DNA of 64,000 bases from Litorisediminicola beolgyonensis. GTDB lineage: Bacteria > Pseudomonadota > Alphaproteobacteria > Rhodobacterales > Rhodobacteraceae. The position numbers and the translations under genes are program-made. Below are positions 8,301-16,582 of the stretch, piece after piece (positions within the stretch are counted from its first letter, which is position 1; each line of letters opens with the position of its first letter). The notes below the pieces were generated by a model. It ran no database searches, was not told where the DNA came from, and was given only the letters and a program-made list of their open reading frames with translations. The DNA is taken from positions 62,001 to 126,000 of the forward strand of contig NZ_JBHTMU010000007.1 in assembly GCF_042679605.1 (NCBI RefSeq). The letters run 5' to 3'.

Positions 8301-8750
8301 TCAGATCACGCGAAGGGGGCGGGCCCGATCCTCGGTCTGCGTCGAGACCGCGAGGATCTCCTCGACTGCGCCCCTGGCGCCGACGAGGCCCGTGACCGTG
8401 ACATCCCAGCGCCGCGGATGTCCCTTGGCGGTCGGACAATCGGCGACGAAGTTGGCCATGCGCCCTGTGCACGCCGCCGAGACCGCCTGTTTCAGCGTCT
8501 CGCGGACCTCTTCCGGCCAGAGCGTCCACCAGACCTTGCCGAGCACGACGGACAGATCGTCGATCTCCATCGCGCAGAGGCCGTTATGGCTCATGTATTC
8601 GATCGTGCCGTCGGATTGCAGGAGCTTGATGCAGTCGCGCGACTGTTCCATACGCCGCACGAGCGCGGGTTCGGCGTCCAGACCGAGCGCATCGAGGCGC
8701 TCCTGATCGGGGGTCGCAGGCATGTGGCCTTGGTCGGAACGGTCGAGCAT
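8301..8750 (-). CDS. single-domain PAS protein, copy 1
   Basis: The ATG at 8750 has an AGAAGG ribosome binding site and gives 149 residues; an alternative ATG is at 8723. The body is one PAS fold with the run DCIKLLQSDGTIEYMSHNG, then LCAMEID, WWTLWPEE and NFVADCPTA. These motifs resemble the sensor PAS modules at the N terminus of histidine kinases, but no kinase, cyclase or HTH domain follows. The adjacent gene encodes a clear paralogue. Both are likely small sensory or adaptor proteins; the ligand is unknown. Two conserved cysteines (in LCAMEI and DCPTA) are shared by the copies. Confidence 0.7.
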   Translation of the reverse strand: MLDRSDQGHMPATPDQERLDALGLDAEPALVRRMEQSRDCIKLLQSDGTIEYMSHNGLCAMEIDDLSVVLGKVWWTLWPEEVRETLKQAVSAACTGRMANFVADCPTAKGHPRRWDVTVTGLVGARGAVEEILAVSTQTEDRARPLRVI

Positions 8751-8863
8751 CGCGCACCTTCTGGACAGGTCGATGGCACGATCATCGCGCCATCGCGTCC
8801 TTTCCGGAAGCGAATTACCCGTAAAACTGAAGCTATCGAGATGGTCCCGCGTCGAACGCGCGT

Positions 8864-9301
8864 TCAGGTCACCAAGAGCTCGGAGGGCGCTTCCTCGGTC
8901 ATCACCGAGATCGCCAGAAGCTCCTTGACCTGACCGTCGGAGGTCGGAACCCCGGCCACCATGACGTTCCAGCAGGCGGGCGTGCCCCGGGCCGTCGGGC
9001 ACTCGGCCACGAAATTCACGGTCCGCCCGGTCGCGGCAAGGTCGACCGCATCCCGCAGCCGATCCCGCTCCTGGTCCGGCCAGAGGTCCCACCACTTGCG
9101 CCCGTAGAGCGGAGCGGGGTCGGCGATTTCCATCGCGCAGGTGCCGTTGCGGCTCATGAAGAGAAGGTCGCCGGAGGTCGAGAGGAGCTTTATGCAATCC
9201 GGAGAAAAGGACATCAGCATCGCGGTTTTGACATCGATATCAACGCCATGCTTGCGCGCTTCCTCAATGTCCAGCGTCACCTGCTTCATGGAATCCAGCA
9301 T
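8864..9301 (-). CDS. single-domain PAS protein, copy 2
   Basis: I choose the ATG at 9301, which has GGGAGG just upstream and gives 145 residues; a GTG at 9313 is also possible. The protein shares with copy 1 the motifs SPDCIKLL, GTCAMEI, WWDLWPDQ and NFVAECPTA at the same spacing, so the two arose by tandem duplication and have diverged well. It is one PAS domain with a short N-terminal helix and no output domain. The two genes are in the same orientation with 113 bases between them. An AT-rich patch (about 9361-9402) lies upstream and probably holds the promoter. Confidence 0.7.
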   Translation of the reverse strand: MLDSMKQVTLDIEEARKHGVDIDVKTAMLMSFSPDCIKLLSTSGDLLFMSRNGTCAMEIADPAPLYGRKWWDLWPDQERDRLRDAVDLAATGRTVNFVAECPTARGTPACWNVMVAGVPTSDGQVKELLAISVMTEEAPSELLVT

Positions 9302-9402
9302 ACGACCTCCCACCGTAAGGCACTTCCTAAACCACGCGCCGGATAATCCATCGCGCGCGCCACATTAGCTAACAAAAAATTAGTTTATAATCCCTAAAAA
9401 TT

Positions 9403-9428
9403 ACGTGTGGCGGGATCCCGCCACACGT
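9403..9428 (-). terminator. perfect 26-base palindrome, terminator of the old yellow enzyme gene
   Basis: The 13-base arm ACGTGTGGCGGGA is followed at once by its exact reverse complement, with no spacer. On the minus strand it lies 26 bases after the stop codon of the gene at 9455 and is followed by TAATTTTTA, so it fits an intrinsic terminator. Confidence 0.7.
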
Positions 9429-9454
9429 TTGCGCGAGCGATACGGTCGCGAAGG

Positions 9455-10582
9455 TCAGGCTGCAGAGGCGTGACGGTCCATGATCGCCTGCTCCAGGAAG
9501 GGATAATCGGTATATCCCTCGGCCCCGCCGCCATAGAACGTGTCCTGATCGGCCTCGTTCAGCTCGACGTCGCGCTGGAGCCGTTTGACGAGGTCGGGAT
9601 TCGCGATGAAGGGCACGCCGAAGGCCACCAGATCGGTGTCGCCGTTCGCGACGCGCTCGATCGCGAGGTCGCGGTCGTAGCCGTTATTGCCCATCCAGGC
9701 CGCATCGAGACGGTCGCGCAGCTCGCGCAGATCGAGGTCCTCGGGCCAGTCGCGCGGACCGCCGGTCTGGCCTTCGATCATGTGGACATAGGCGAGTCCA
9801 TGCCCGGACAGGCGCTCGATCATGTAGCGCGCCAGCGCGGCAGGATCGCTGTCATGCGCGTCATTGGCGCCCGAGAAGGGCGACAGGCGGATACCGATGC
9901 GCCCCGCGGGCCAAACCGACTTGACCGCGTCGAGCACTTCGAAGGCGAGGCGGGCGCGGTTCTCGATGCTGCCGCCATAGGCATCCTCGCGGCGGTTCGG
10001 ACCGTCCTTGAGGAACTGGTCGAGCAGGTAGCCATTGGCCGCGTGGATCTCGACGCCGTCGAAGCCCGCAGCCTTGGCGTTCTCGGCCGCCTTGCGGAAA
10101 TCCTCGACGATGCGCGGAAGCTCGTCGGCCTCGAGCGCGCGCGGCTCGGAGACGTCCACCATCTTCTCGCCGTCGAAGGTTGGAGCCTCGGCCCGCACGG
10201 CCGAAGGCGCGACCGGCTGCTGGCCGTCGGGCTGCAGCGAGGTGTGGCTGATCCGGCCGACATGCCAGAGTTGCAGGACGATCTTGCCGCCGGCCTCGTG
10301 CACGGCATCGGTCACGCGCTTCCATGCCGCGACCTGTGCGTCGGAGTGAATGCCGGGGGTCCAGGCATAGCCCTTGCCCTCGGGCGAGATCTGCGTGGCC
10401 TCGGTGATGATCAGGCCCGCACCGGCGCGCTGGGTGTAGTAGCGCACATGCAGATCGCCCACGACATCGCCTTCGGCCTTGGCGCGGTTGCGGGTCAGCG
10501 GGGCCATCACGATGCGGTTCTTCAACTCGATTTCACCGGCCTTGAACGGGGTGAACAGCTTTTCGGTCTCCATGGTATCCAC
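9455..10582 (-). CDS. old yellow enzyme family alkene reductase (NemA-like)
   Basis: This is an FMN-dependent NAD(P)H oxidoreductase of 375 residues that reduces activated C=C bonds of enones, maleimides or nitroesters. The TIM-barrel motifs are NRIVMAPLTRNRA near the N terminus, QLWHVGR, the active-site HAANGYLLDQF and YGGSIENRARL. I choose GTG at 10582 because AAAGGAGA lies seven bases upstream; ATG at 10573 is the alternative. It is transcribed alone, divergently from the sulfolipid operon. Family membership is firm, but the natural substrate is not known. Confidence 0.88.
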   Translation of the reverse strand: MDTMETEKLFTPFKAGEIELKNRIVMAPLTRNRAKAEGDVVGDLHVRYYTQRAGAGLIITEATQISPEGKGYAWTPGIHSDAQVAAWKRVTDAVHEAGGKIVLQLWHVGRISHTSLQPDGQQPVAPSAVRAEAPTFDGEKMVDVSEPRALEADELPRIVEDFRKAAENAKAAGFDGVEIHAANGYLLDQFLKDGPNRREDAYGGSIENRARLAFEVLDAVKSVWPAGRIGIRLSPFSGANDAHDSDPAALARYMIERLSGHGLAYVHMIEGQTGGPRDWPEDLDLRELRDRLDAAWMGNNGYDRDLAIERVANGDTDLVAFGVPFIANPDLVKRLQRDVELNEADQDTFYGGGAEGYTDYPFLEQAIMDRHASAA

Positions 10583-10756
10583 GGGAACTCTCCTTTGTCT
10601 TTGCGCCCGGATGGGCTTTGCAGAGACAACAATGCGCCGCCCCGCCGGGTTCCCGCCCGGATCCGGCAACTGGCCGCGCGTCATCTAACATTTACTTTAC
10701 AGACCAAGGGCAGAGCAGTAGCCCCGCCCCAACGGACCCTATGGGAGAGACCTGAC

Positions 10757-11974
10757 ATGAAGATCGCCATTCTCGGGGGAGACGGATTTTGCGGCTGGCC
10801 CACCAGCGTCCATCTCTCGGCCCAAGGCCATGACATCCACATCATCGACAACCTGTCGCGGCGGTGGATCGATACCGAGCTCGGCGTTCAATCCCTGACC
10901 CCGATGGATTCGATCCAGGAGCGGTGCCGGATCTGGAAACAGGTCTCCGGCGAGACGATCCATTTCCACCTGCTCGACCTGTCGAAGGAGTTCGAGCGGC
11001 TGAAGCAATGGCTCGCGACCCACAAGCCCGACGCCATCGTGCATTTCGCCGAGCAGCGCGCCGCGCCCTATTCGATGAAATCGGACCGCCACAAGGTCTA
11101 CACCGTCAACAACAACGTCAACGCGACGCATAACCTTCTGGCCGCCGTGGTCGAAAGCGGCATCGACGCGCATATCGTGCACCTGGGCACGATGGGCGTC
11201 TACGGCTACTCCTCGGTCGGCGCTCCGATCCCCGAAGGCTATCTCGATGTCGAGATCGACACGCCCTCGGGCAAGAAGGAGCAGGAGATCCTCTACCCGA
11301 CGCGCCCGGGCTCGGTCTATCACATGACCAAGTCGCTCGATCAGATCCTCTTCCAGTTCTACGCGCAGAACGATGGCCTCCGGATCACCGATCTGCATCA
11401 GGGCATCGTCTGGGGCACGCATACCGATCAGACCGCGCGGCACGAGCAGCTGGTCAACCGGTTCGACTATGACGGCGATTACGGCACGGTGCTGAACCGC
11501 TTCCTCATCCAGGCCGCCATCGACTACCCGCTGACGGTGCATGGCTCGGGCGGACAGACCCGCGCCTTCATCCACATCCGCGACAGCGTGCGCTGCATCG
11601 AGCTGGCCCTGTCGGATGCGCCGAAAAGCGGTGACCGGGTCAAGATCTTCAACCAGATGACCGAGACCCACCGGGTGCGCGATCTGGCCGAGCTCGTCGC
11701 CAAGATCGCCGGCGCGCGGATCGCCTACCTGCCGAACCCGCGCAAGGAAGCCGCCGAGAACGACCTGATCGTCCAGAACGACAAGTTCCTGGCGCTGGGT
11801 CTCGAGCCGACGACGCTGGCCGAGGGGCTTCTGTCGGAAGTGGTGGACGTCGCGCGCAAATACGCCCACCGGATCGACCGGAGCCGCGTGCCCGCCGTCT
11901 CGGCCTGGACCAAGGACCTGGCCGCGCGGGTCGAGCAGGACCCCGAGGGAACGGCCATCCGGAGCGTTTCGTGA
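10757..11974 (+). CDS. sqdB: UDP-sulfoquinovose synthase
   Basis: SqdB converts UDP-glucose and sulfite to UDP-sulfoquinovose, the head-group donor for the sulfolipid SQDG. The 405-residue sequence has the nucleotide-binding GGDGFCGWP at residues 7-15, the SDR active-site YHMTK, and the family-specific RRWIDTELG and HFAEQRAAPYSMK segments. The ATG at 10757 follows a GGGAGAG ribosome binding site. It is the first gene of a four-gene operon, and its TGA overlaps the GTG of the next gene. The product is cytosolic. Confidence 0.93.
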   Translation: MKIAILGGDGFCGWPTSVHLSAQGHDIHIIDNLSRRWIDTELGVQSLTPMDSIQERCRIWKQVSGETIHFHLLDLSKEFERLKQWLATHKPDAIVHFAEQRAAPYSMKSDRHKVYTVNNNVNATHNLLAAVVESGIDAHIVHLGTMGVYGYSSVGAPIPEGYLDVEIDTPSGKKEQEILYPTRPGSVYHMTKSLDQILFQFYAQNDGLRITDLHQGIVWGTHTDQTARHEQLVNRFDYDGDYGTVLNRFLIQAAIDYPLTVHGSGGQTRAFIHIRDSVRCIELALSDAPKSGDRVKIFNQMTETHRVRDLAELVAKIAGARIAYLPNPRKEAAENDLIVQNDKFLALGLEPTTLAEGLLSEVVDVARKYAHRIDRSRVPAVSAWTKDLAARVEQDPEGTAIRSVS

Positions 11975-12330
11975 CGCCCAAGGTCCGGATCGACCACGCG
12001 GTGATCCATGTCACGGACTGGGGCCGGTCTAACGCGTTCTGCGGCCGCGGTCCCGGCTTCGCCTATCGCTTCGGCGACGCGCAGCTCAACTGCCACGGTC
12101 CGGGCGTCGACGCGACGCCTCTGGCCCGTGTCCCGGTGCCGCCGGGCGGCAGCGATCTCTGCTTCGCCTGTGACGGCCCCATCGCAGAAGCCGAGGCGCA
12201 TCTGGCGTCCGTAGGCGTCGCGATCGAGCTCGGCCCCGTCGCCCGCAACGGCGCGGGCGGGCAAGGCACGAGCGTCTATTTCCGCGACCCCGACGGCACG
12301 CTCCTCGAATTCATCTCCGACACGATCTGA
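11971..12330 (+). CDS. VOC (glyoxalase/GLOD5-like) protein inside the sulfolipid operon
   Basis: This 119-residue protein starts at a GTG overlapping the sqdB stop (GTGA), so it is translationally coupled. The vicinal-oxygen-chelate fold is recognisable from IDHAVIHVTDW at the start and YFRDPDGTLLEFIS at the end, the two ends that usually carry metal ligands. Compared with my memory of the GLOD5 group, the first helix (normally like FYRDVLGAE) is shortened to FCGRGPGF, a possible small in-frame deletion. The well-known sqdBDC operon of Rhodobacter sphaeroides does not, to my knowledge, include this gene. Its role in sulfolipid synthesis is unproved. Confidence 0.7.
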   Translation: MTPKVRIDHAVIHVTDWGRSNAFCGRGPGFAYRFGDAQLNCHGPGVDATPLARVPVPPGGSDLCFACDGPIAEAEAHLASVGVAIELGPVARNGAGGQGTSVYFRDPDGTLLEFISDTI

Positions 12331-12333
12331 CCG

Positions 12334-13137
12334 ATGCGGCGCGCCTACGTCACCCTTGTCACCAATGCCGATTTCGCGCGCGGCGCAGAAGCGCTCCTGA
12401 ACTCGCTTGCGGCCACCGGCAGCACCGCCGAGCGGATCGTCATGCACACCGGCGGCGTGCCGCGCGAGGCGCTTCTGCCGCTGGCAGAGCGCGCCACGCT
12501 CCACGAGGTAGCGCTCCTGCCCACCTCGGACGAGTTCAACGCCGCCCATGCCCGGGACCGCATTCACGGCGTGGCACCCTTCACCAAGGGCGAAAAGCCG
12601 GCCTTCCACACGCCGCTCGACAATTTCGCCAAGCTGCGGCTCTGGCAATTGCCGCACGAGCGCGTCGTCTTTCTCGACGCCGACACGCTGGTCCTGCGCA
12701 ACATCGACCGGCTCTTCGACTATCCCGAGTTTTCCGCCGCGCCGAATGTCTATGAGAGCCTCGGCGATTTCCATCGCATGAATTCGGGCGTCTTCACCGC
12801 GCGCCCTTCGCAGGCCACCTTCGACGCGATGATGGCGCGGCTCGACCGGCCGGACGCGTTCTGGCGGCGCACGGACCAGAGCTTCCTGCAGGACTTCTTC
12901 CCCGACTGGCACGGGCTGCCCGTCTTCGACAACATGCTCCAATATGTCTGGTTCAACCTGCCCGAGCTCTGGGACTGGCAGGCGATCCGGGTTCTGCATT
13001 TCCAGTATGAAAAGCCCTGGGCCGATCACGCCAAGGCCGATCGACTCGCACCGCTGATCGCGCTTTGGCAAAGCTACGCCCGAGGCGAGACACCCGACCT
13101 CTCCGCCCTGCCCGGACCTCCATGCGCGTCGCGCTGA
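12334..13137 (+). CDS. sqdD: sulfolipid glycosyltransferase-like protein SqdD
   Basis: This 267-residue protein is of the GT8/glycogenin type. It has the donor- and metal-binding FLDADTLVLRN (DxD motif) near residue 115, a conserved DNFAKLRLWQ segment and MNSGVF later on. In Rhodobacter sphaeroides sqdD lies between sqdB and sqdC and is needed for SQDG synthesis. It starts three bases after the VOC gene and overlaps sqdC by 16 bases. The usual acceptor is thought to be diacylglycerol or a carrier, which sequence alone cannot settle. Confidence 0.85.
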   Translation: MRRAYVTLVTNADFARGAEALLNSLAATGSTAERIVMHTGGVPREALLPLAERATLHEVALLPTSDEFNAAHARDRIHGVAPFTKGEKPAFHTPLDNFAKLRLWQLPHERVVFLDADTLVLRNIDRLFDYPEFSAAPNVYESLGDFHRMNSGVFTARPSQATFDAMMARLDRPDAFWRRTDQSFLQDFFPDWHGLPVFDNMLQYVWFNLPELWDWQAIRVLHFQYEKPWADHAKADRLAPLIALWQSYARGETPDLSALPGPPCASR

Positions 13138-13934
13138 CCGGCGCGGGCGGGATTGTCGGCGGGTTCATCGCAAGGGCGCTTCTTCGCGCAAGCCATAAGG
13201 TGTTGCCGCTCGGGCGACCGGGCTGGACGCTTGGCGGGCCCGATCCGGACCTGACCGGGGTGGAGGCTCTGGTCCATTGCGCCTTCGATCACGCGCCCGG
13301 GCGCTACCGGGGCGGAGACCGAGGCGATCCGGTGAGGTTCCGCGCGCTCAATCTCGACGGCAGTTCCGCGCTCTTCGACGCCGCCGAGCGGCAGGGCGTG
13401 ACGCGGATCGTCTTTCTGTCCTCGCGCGCCGTCTTCGACGGCTACCCTCCGGGAACGGTCCTGGCCGAGGATCTCGCGCCCTGCCCGACCGAGAGCTATG
13501 GCCGCATCAAAGCCGAGGCGGAGGCCCGTCTCGCCCGCCTGTCGCTGTCATCGGCGTCGCTCCGGGCCACCGGGGTCTACGGACCGGGGCACGCGAACAA
13601 GTGGCGCGGGCTGTTCACGGAGTACTTGGCCGGACGCCCTATCCAGCCGCGGCTGGCCAGCGAGGTGCACGGAGAGGACTTGGCAGCGGCGGTCCTTCTG
13701 CTTCTGGAGAATCCGCAGATCACCGGAGCGGTGCACTGCTCGGATATTCTCCTCGATCGCCATGATCTGCTGTCGGACGTCCGGATGCTGACGGACTGCC
13801 CTCACCCTCCGCCGTCGCGGGCCGCCCGAGCGCCGAACGTGCTGGACTGCTCGCGACTTCGCGCGCTCGGATGGCGGCCCGGCGGCGAGGCGCTTTTGCG
13901 GGCGTCGCTGCCTATTCTTCTGCGCGACCTCTGA
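13122..13934 (+). CDS. sqdC: SqdC-like NAD-dependent epimerase/reductase
   Basis: This is a 270-residue short-chain dehydrogenase/reductase with an extended Rossmann fold. It shows the cofactor loop TGAGGIVGGF at residues 6-15, FLSSRAVFDGYPP around the catalytic serine, and SYGRIKAEAE as the YxxxK motif. Its place as the last gene of sqdB-VOC-sqdD-sqdC supports the SqdC assignment. In Rhodobacter sphaeroides sqdC mutants still make sulfolipid but accumulate sulfoquinovosyl-dihydroxyacetone, so this gene may shape the product mix rather than be essential. The start lies inside sqdD. Confidence 0.8.
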   Translation: MRVALTGAGGIVGGFIARALLRASHKVLPLGRPGWTLGGPDPDLTGVEALVHCAFDHAPGRYRGGDRGDPVRFRALNLDGSSALFDAAERQGVTRIVFLSSRAVFDGYPPGTVLAEDLAPCPTESYGRIKAEAEARLARLSLSSASLRATGVYGPGHANKWRGLFTEYLAGRPIQPRLASEVHGEDLAAAVLLLLENPQITGAVHCSDILLDRHDLLSDVRMLTDCPHPPPSRAARAPNVLDCSRLRALGWRPGGEALLRASLPILLRDL

Positions 13935-14001
13935 GCTCGGCGCCGATTTCCGATCCGGAAATCGCGCGGATTTCGGTTCGAAATCCGGTGCCGTCACGAA
14001 A

Positions 14002-14027
14002 AAGGGGCCGGATCGCTCCGGCCCCTT
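14002..14027. terminator. bidirectional terminator between sqdC and the lipoprotein gene
   Basis: AAGGGGCCGGA pairs perfectly with TCCGGCCCCTT around a four-base loop. The arms end in A/T bases on both sides, so it can serve both convergent transcripts. Confidence 0.8.
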
Positions 14028-14052
14028 CGTCAGTCTTGATGCGACCCGACGA

Positions 14053-14334
14053 TCAGTAGCCGACCGGGCACGGGGCAGGCTGACCGTTGGGATACACGCA
14101 GCTGCGCGTCGGTGCCGGGCCGGAGTTGGAGGCGACAGCCCCGCCGATGGCCGCGCCAGCAAGCGTCGCTGCGGCCTTCTCGGTGCTGTTGCCGCCGAGG
14201 CGCTCGCCCGCGGCCAGGCCTGCGGCACCGCCAGCGAGCGCGCCGGTTGCGTAGCGCTGGTCGGAGGTCATGTTCGCGCAGGCGCTCAGGCCGAAGGCCG
14301 AGGTCAGCAGGAGGGCGGTTGCAATCTTCTTCAT
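14053..14334 (-). CDS. small glycine-zipper lipoprotein
   Basis: This 93-residue protein has a lipoprotein signal peptide with lipobox LSAC at residues 16-19, so it is lipidated at C19. The middle has GALAGGAAGLAAGERLGG and LAGAAIGGAVA, a glycine-zipper pattern found in small outer-membrane-associated lipoproteins. The tail contains CVYPNGQPAPCP, whose two cysteines could form a disulfide. It is transcribed alone. The function is unknown; such proteins are usually linked to envelope stability. Confidence 0.75.
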   Translation of the reverse strand: MKKIATALLLTSAFGLSACANMTSDQRYATGALAGGAAGLAAGERLGGNSTEKAAATLAGAAIGGAVASNSGPAPTRSCVYPNGQPAPCPVGY

Positions 14335-14501
14335 GGGATCGATGTCCTTCGTGTAGTGTCTCTATGACTCTTGTTGATCTAGAGCGGTCGCCCCCAAAAG
14401 GCGAAAACATCGCGCGGATATCCGATAGCACGGCCCTAAACCTGAGGTTTTCGGCAAAGTCTCGCCGAAATTCCGACCCGAAACGCCGCCCCCAAGCCCG
14501 T

Positions 14502-15629
14502 TCAGAGCGGCTCGATATCGCCCTCGGCCCGCGCGGCGTGGAAACCCGCTTCCCACTCCGCGAAGCGATCCTCGGCGATGGCCGCGCGCATCCCGGACAT
14601 GAGCTTCTGGTAATAATGGAGGTTGTGCCAGGTCAGCAGCATGCCCGCGATCATCTCGCCCGCGCGCACGACATGGTGCAGGTAGGCGCGCGAATAGCCA
14701 CGGCAGGCCGGACACCCGCATTGGGCGTCGAGCGGGCGGGTATCGTCGGCGTGGCGCGCGTTCTTGAGGTTCACCTGCCCGCCCCGCGTCCAGGCCTGTC
14801 CGGTCCGGCCCGAGCGGGTGGGCAGCACGCAATCCATCATGTCGACGCCGCGCTTTACCGCGCCGACGATATCGTCGGGCTTCCCGACCCCCATCAGGTA
14901 CCGTGGGCGATCCTCGGGCAGCAGCTCCGGCGCGTAGTCGAGACAGCCGAACATCGCCTCCTGTCCCTCGCCCACCGCGAGGCCACCGATCGCGTAGCCC
15001 TCGAAGCCGATGGCGCGCAGCGCCTCGGCGCTCTCCTCGCGAAGATCGCGCTCGAGCCCGCCCTGCATGATCCCGAACAGCGCGTGGCCCGGACGGTCGC
15101 CGAAGGCATCGCGCGACCGCTCGGCCCAGCACATCGAGAGCCGCATGCTCTCGGCGATCCGGTCGCGATCCGCGGGCAAGGCCGGGCATTCGTCGAAGGC
15201 CATGACGATGTCCGATCCGAGCAGGCGCTGGATCTCCATTGACCGCTCGGGCGTCAATTCGTGCTTGGAGCCGTCGATATGGCTGCGGAAGGTCACGCCG
15301 CGCTCCGTCAGCTTGCGCAGATCGGCAAGGCTCATCACCTGGAAGCCGCCCGAATCCGTCAGGATCGGTCGCTCCCAGTTCATGAAGCGGTGGAGCCCGC
15401 CGAGCCGTGCGACCCGCTCCGCCCCCGGCCGGAGCATCAGGTGGTAGGTGTTGCCCAGGAGAATATCCGCCCCGGTCGCGCGGACGCTCTCGGGCAGCAT
15501 CGCCTTGACGGTGGCGGCGGTGCCGACGGGCATGAAAGCGGGCGTGCGGATCTCGCCGCGCGGGGCCGAGATCACACCGGTGCGGGCACGGCCCGAGCGG
15601 GCGGAGAGGGTGAAGGAAAAGCGGCTCAT
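14502..15629 (-). CDS. tgt: tRNA-guanine transglycosylase (queuine tRNA-ribosyltransferase)
   Basis: Tgt exchanges guanine 34 for preQ1 in tRNAs with GUN anticodons, a step in queuosine synthesis. The 375-residue sequence has the TIM-barrel motifs RTPAFMPVGT, ILLGNTYHLMLRPG, the catalytic TDSGGFQV and the zinc site CGCPACRGYSRAYLHH near the C terminus. The ATG at 15629 follows an AGGAGAC ribosome binding site. It is divergent from the DUF2189 gene. Other queuosine genes are not in the window. Confidence 0.96.
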   Translation of the reverse strand: MSRFSFTLSARSGRARTGVISAPRGEIRTPAFMPVGTAATVKAMLPESVRATGADILLGNTYHLMLRPGAERVARLGGLHRFMNWERPILTDSGGFQVMSLADLRKLTERGVTFRSHIDGSKHELTPERSMEIQRLLGSDIVMAFDECPALPADRDRIAESMRLSMCWAERSRDAFGDRPGHALFGIMQGGLERDLREESAEALRAIGFEGYAIGGLAVGEGQEAMFGCLDYAPELLPEDRPRYLMGVGKPDDIVGAVKRGVDMMDCVLPTRSGRTGQAWTRGGQVNLKNARHADDTRPLDAQCGCPACRGYSRAYLHHVVRAGEMIAGMLLTWHNLHYYQKLMSGMRAAIAEDRFAEWEAGFHAARAEGDIEPL

Positions 15630-15743
15630 GCCCTGTCTCCTGCCCCATCCCCCGCGTTCCGGCAAGGCGTGAAATCGGGCGTGGGCCGGTGAGGCCCTTC
15701 GGCGTTATACTGGCAGCGGACAGGCCTTGGGGAGGGACACGAG

Positions 15744-16538
15744 ATGACCGGGACAGAGGAGACAGCCGCACGGTTCGAGGATCTGGGCGCGGCCTTGCGC
15801 GCAGGGCTCGCGGATTTTCGCGCCGCCCCGCAATACGGGGTCTTTTTCGCGGGCGTCTACGTCCTGGCGGGGCTGGTGCTGGTGCAGCTCGGCGCCGGGC
15901 TCTTGACCTGGACCCTGTCGCTGACCCTCGGCTTTCCGATGCTGGCCCCGTTCCTCGCGGTCGGGCTCTACGATGTCAGCCGCCGCCGCGCCTCCGGCCA
16001 GTCCTTGCGCGCCGGAGAGGTGCTGGGGATCGTCTGGCAGGAGCGCAGCCGCCAGATCCCCTGGGCAGGGGCACTGATCCTGATCTATGTGCTCTTCTGG
16101 AGCTTCTTCGCGCATATGCTCTTCGCGCTCTTCATGGGCCCCTCGGCGATGATGGGCCCGCCCGACGCGCTCTCGGCCTACCTGACGCGCGACGGGCTCA
16201 CGATGATCGCGGTCGAGCTGGCCTTCGGCGCGGTCTTCGCGCTCCTTCTCTTCTCGATCACGGTGATCAGCCTGCCGATGCTGCTCGACCGCGAGGTCGA
16301 CGTCGTCACCGCGATGCTGGCCAGCCTGCGGGTGGTCCGAGCCGCGCCGCTGGTGATGTTCGCCTGGGCGGCGCTGATCGGCATCGCCACGCTGGCCGCG
16401 CTTCTGCCGCTCTTTCTGGGGCTGTTCGTGGTTCTGCCGATCCTCGGGCATGCCAGCTGGCACCTTTATGCCCGCCTCCGCGACCGCGGCGCGCTCGAGA
16501 GACGCCGTCCCGCTCCGCCATCTGTTGCATTGTCCTGA
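15744..16538 (+). CDS. DUF2189-type integral membrane protein
   Basis: This 264-residue protein has about six hydrophobic segments: residues 30-50, 53-75, 108-128, 150-175, 205-225 and 225-245. A short polar N terminus precedes them. The pattern LGFPMLAPFLAVGLYDVSRR after the second helix and SLPMLLDREVD further on are features I associate with DUF2189, common in Rhodobacterales. Its function is unknown. It precedes the SPFH gene by 44 bases and could be in the same transcript, although that gap leaves room for a separate promoter. Confidence 0.7.
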   Translation: MTGTEETAARFEDLGAALRAGLADFRAAPQYGVFFAGVYVLAGLVLVQLGAGLLTWTLSLTLGFPMLAPFLAVGLYDVSRRRASGQSLRAGEVLGIVWQERSRQIPWAGALILIYVLFWSFFAHMLFALFMGPSAMMGPPDALSAYLTRDGLTMIAVELAFGAVFALLLFSITVISLPMLLDREVDVVTAMLASLRVVRAAPLVMFAWAALIGIATLAALLPLFLGLFVVLPILGHASWHLYARLRDRGALERRRPAPPSVALS

Positions 16539-16582
16539 AACTCTGCACAGATGGTGTCTGTGTTTTTTGGAGACTGGTATTG

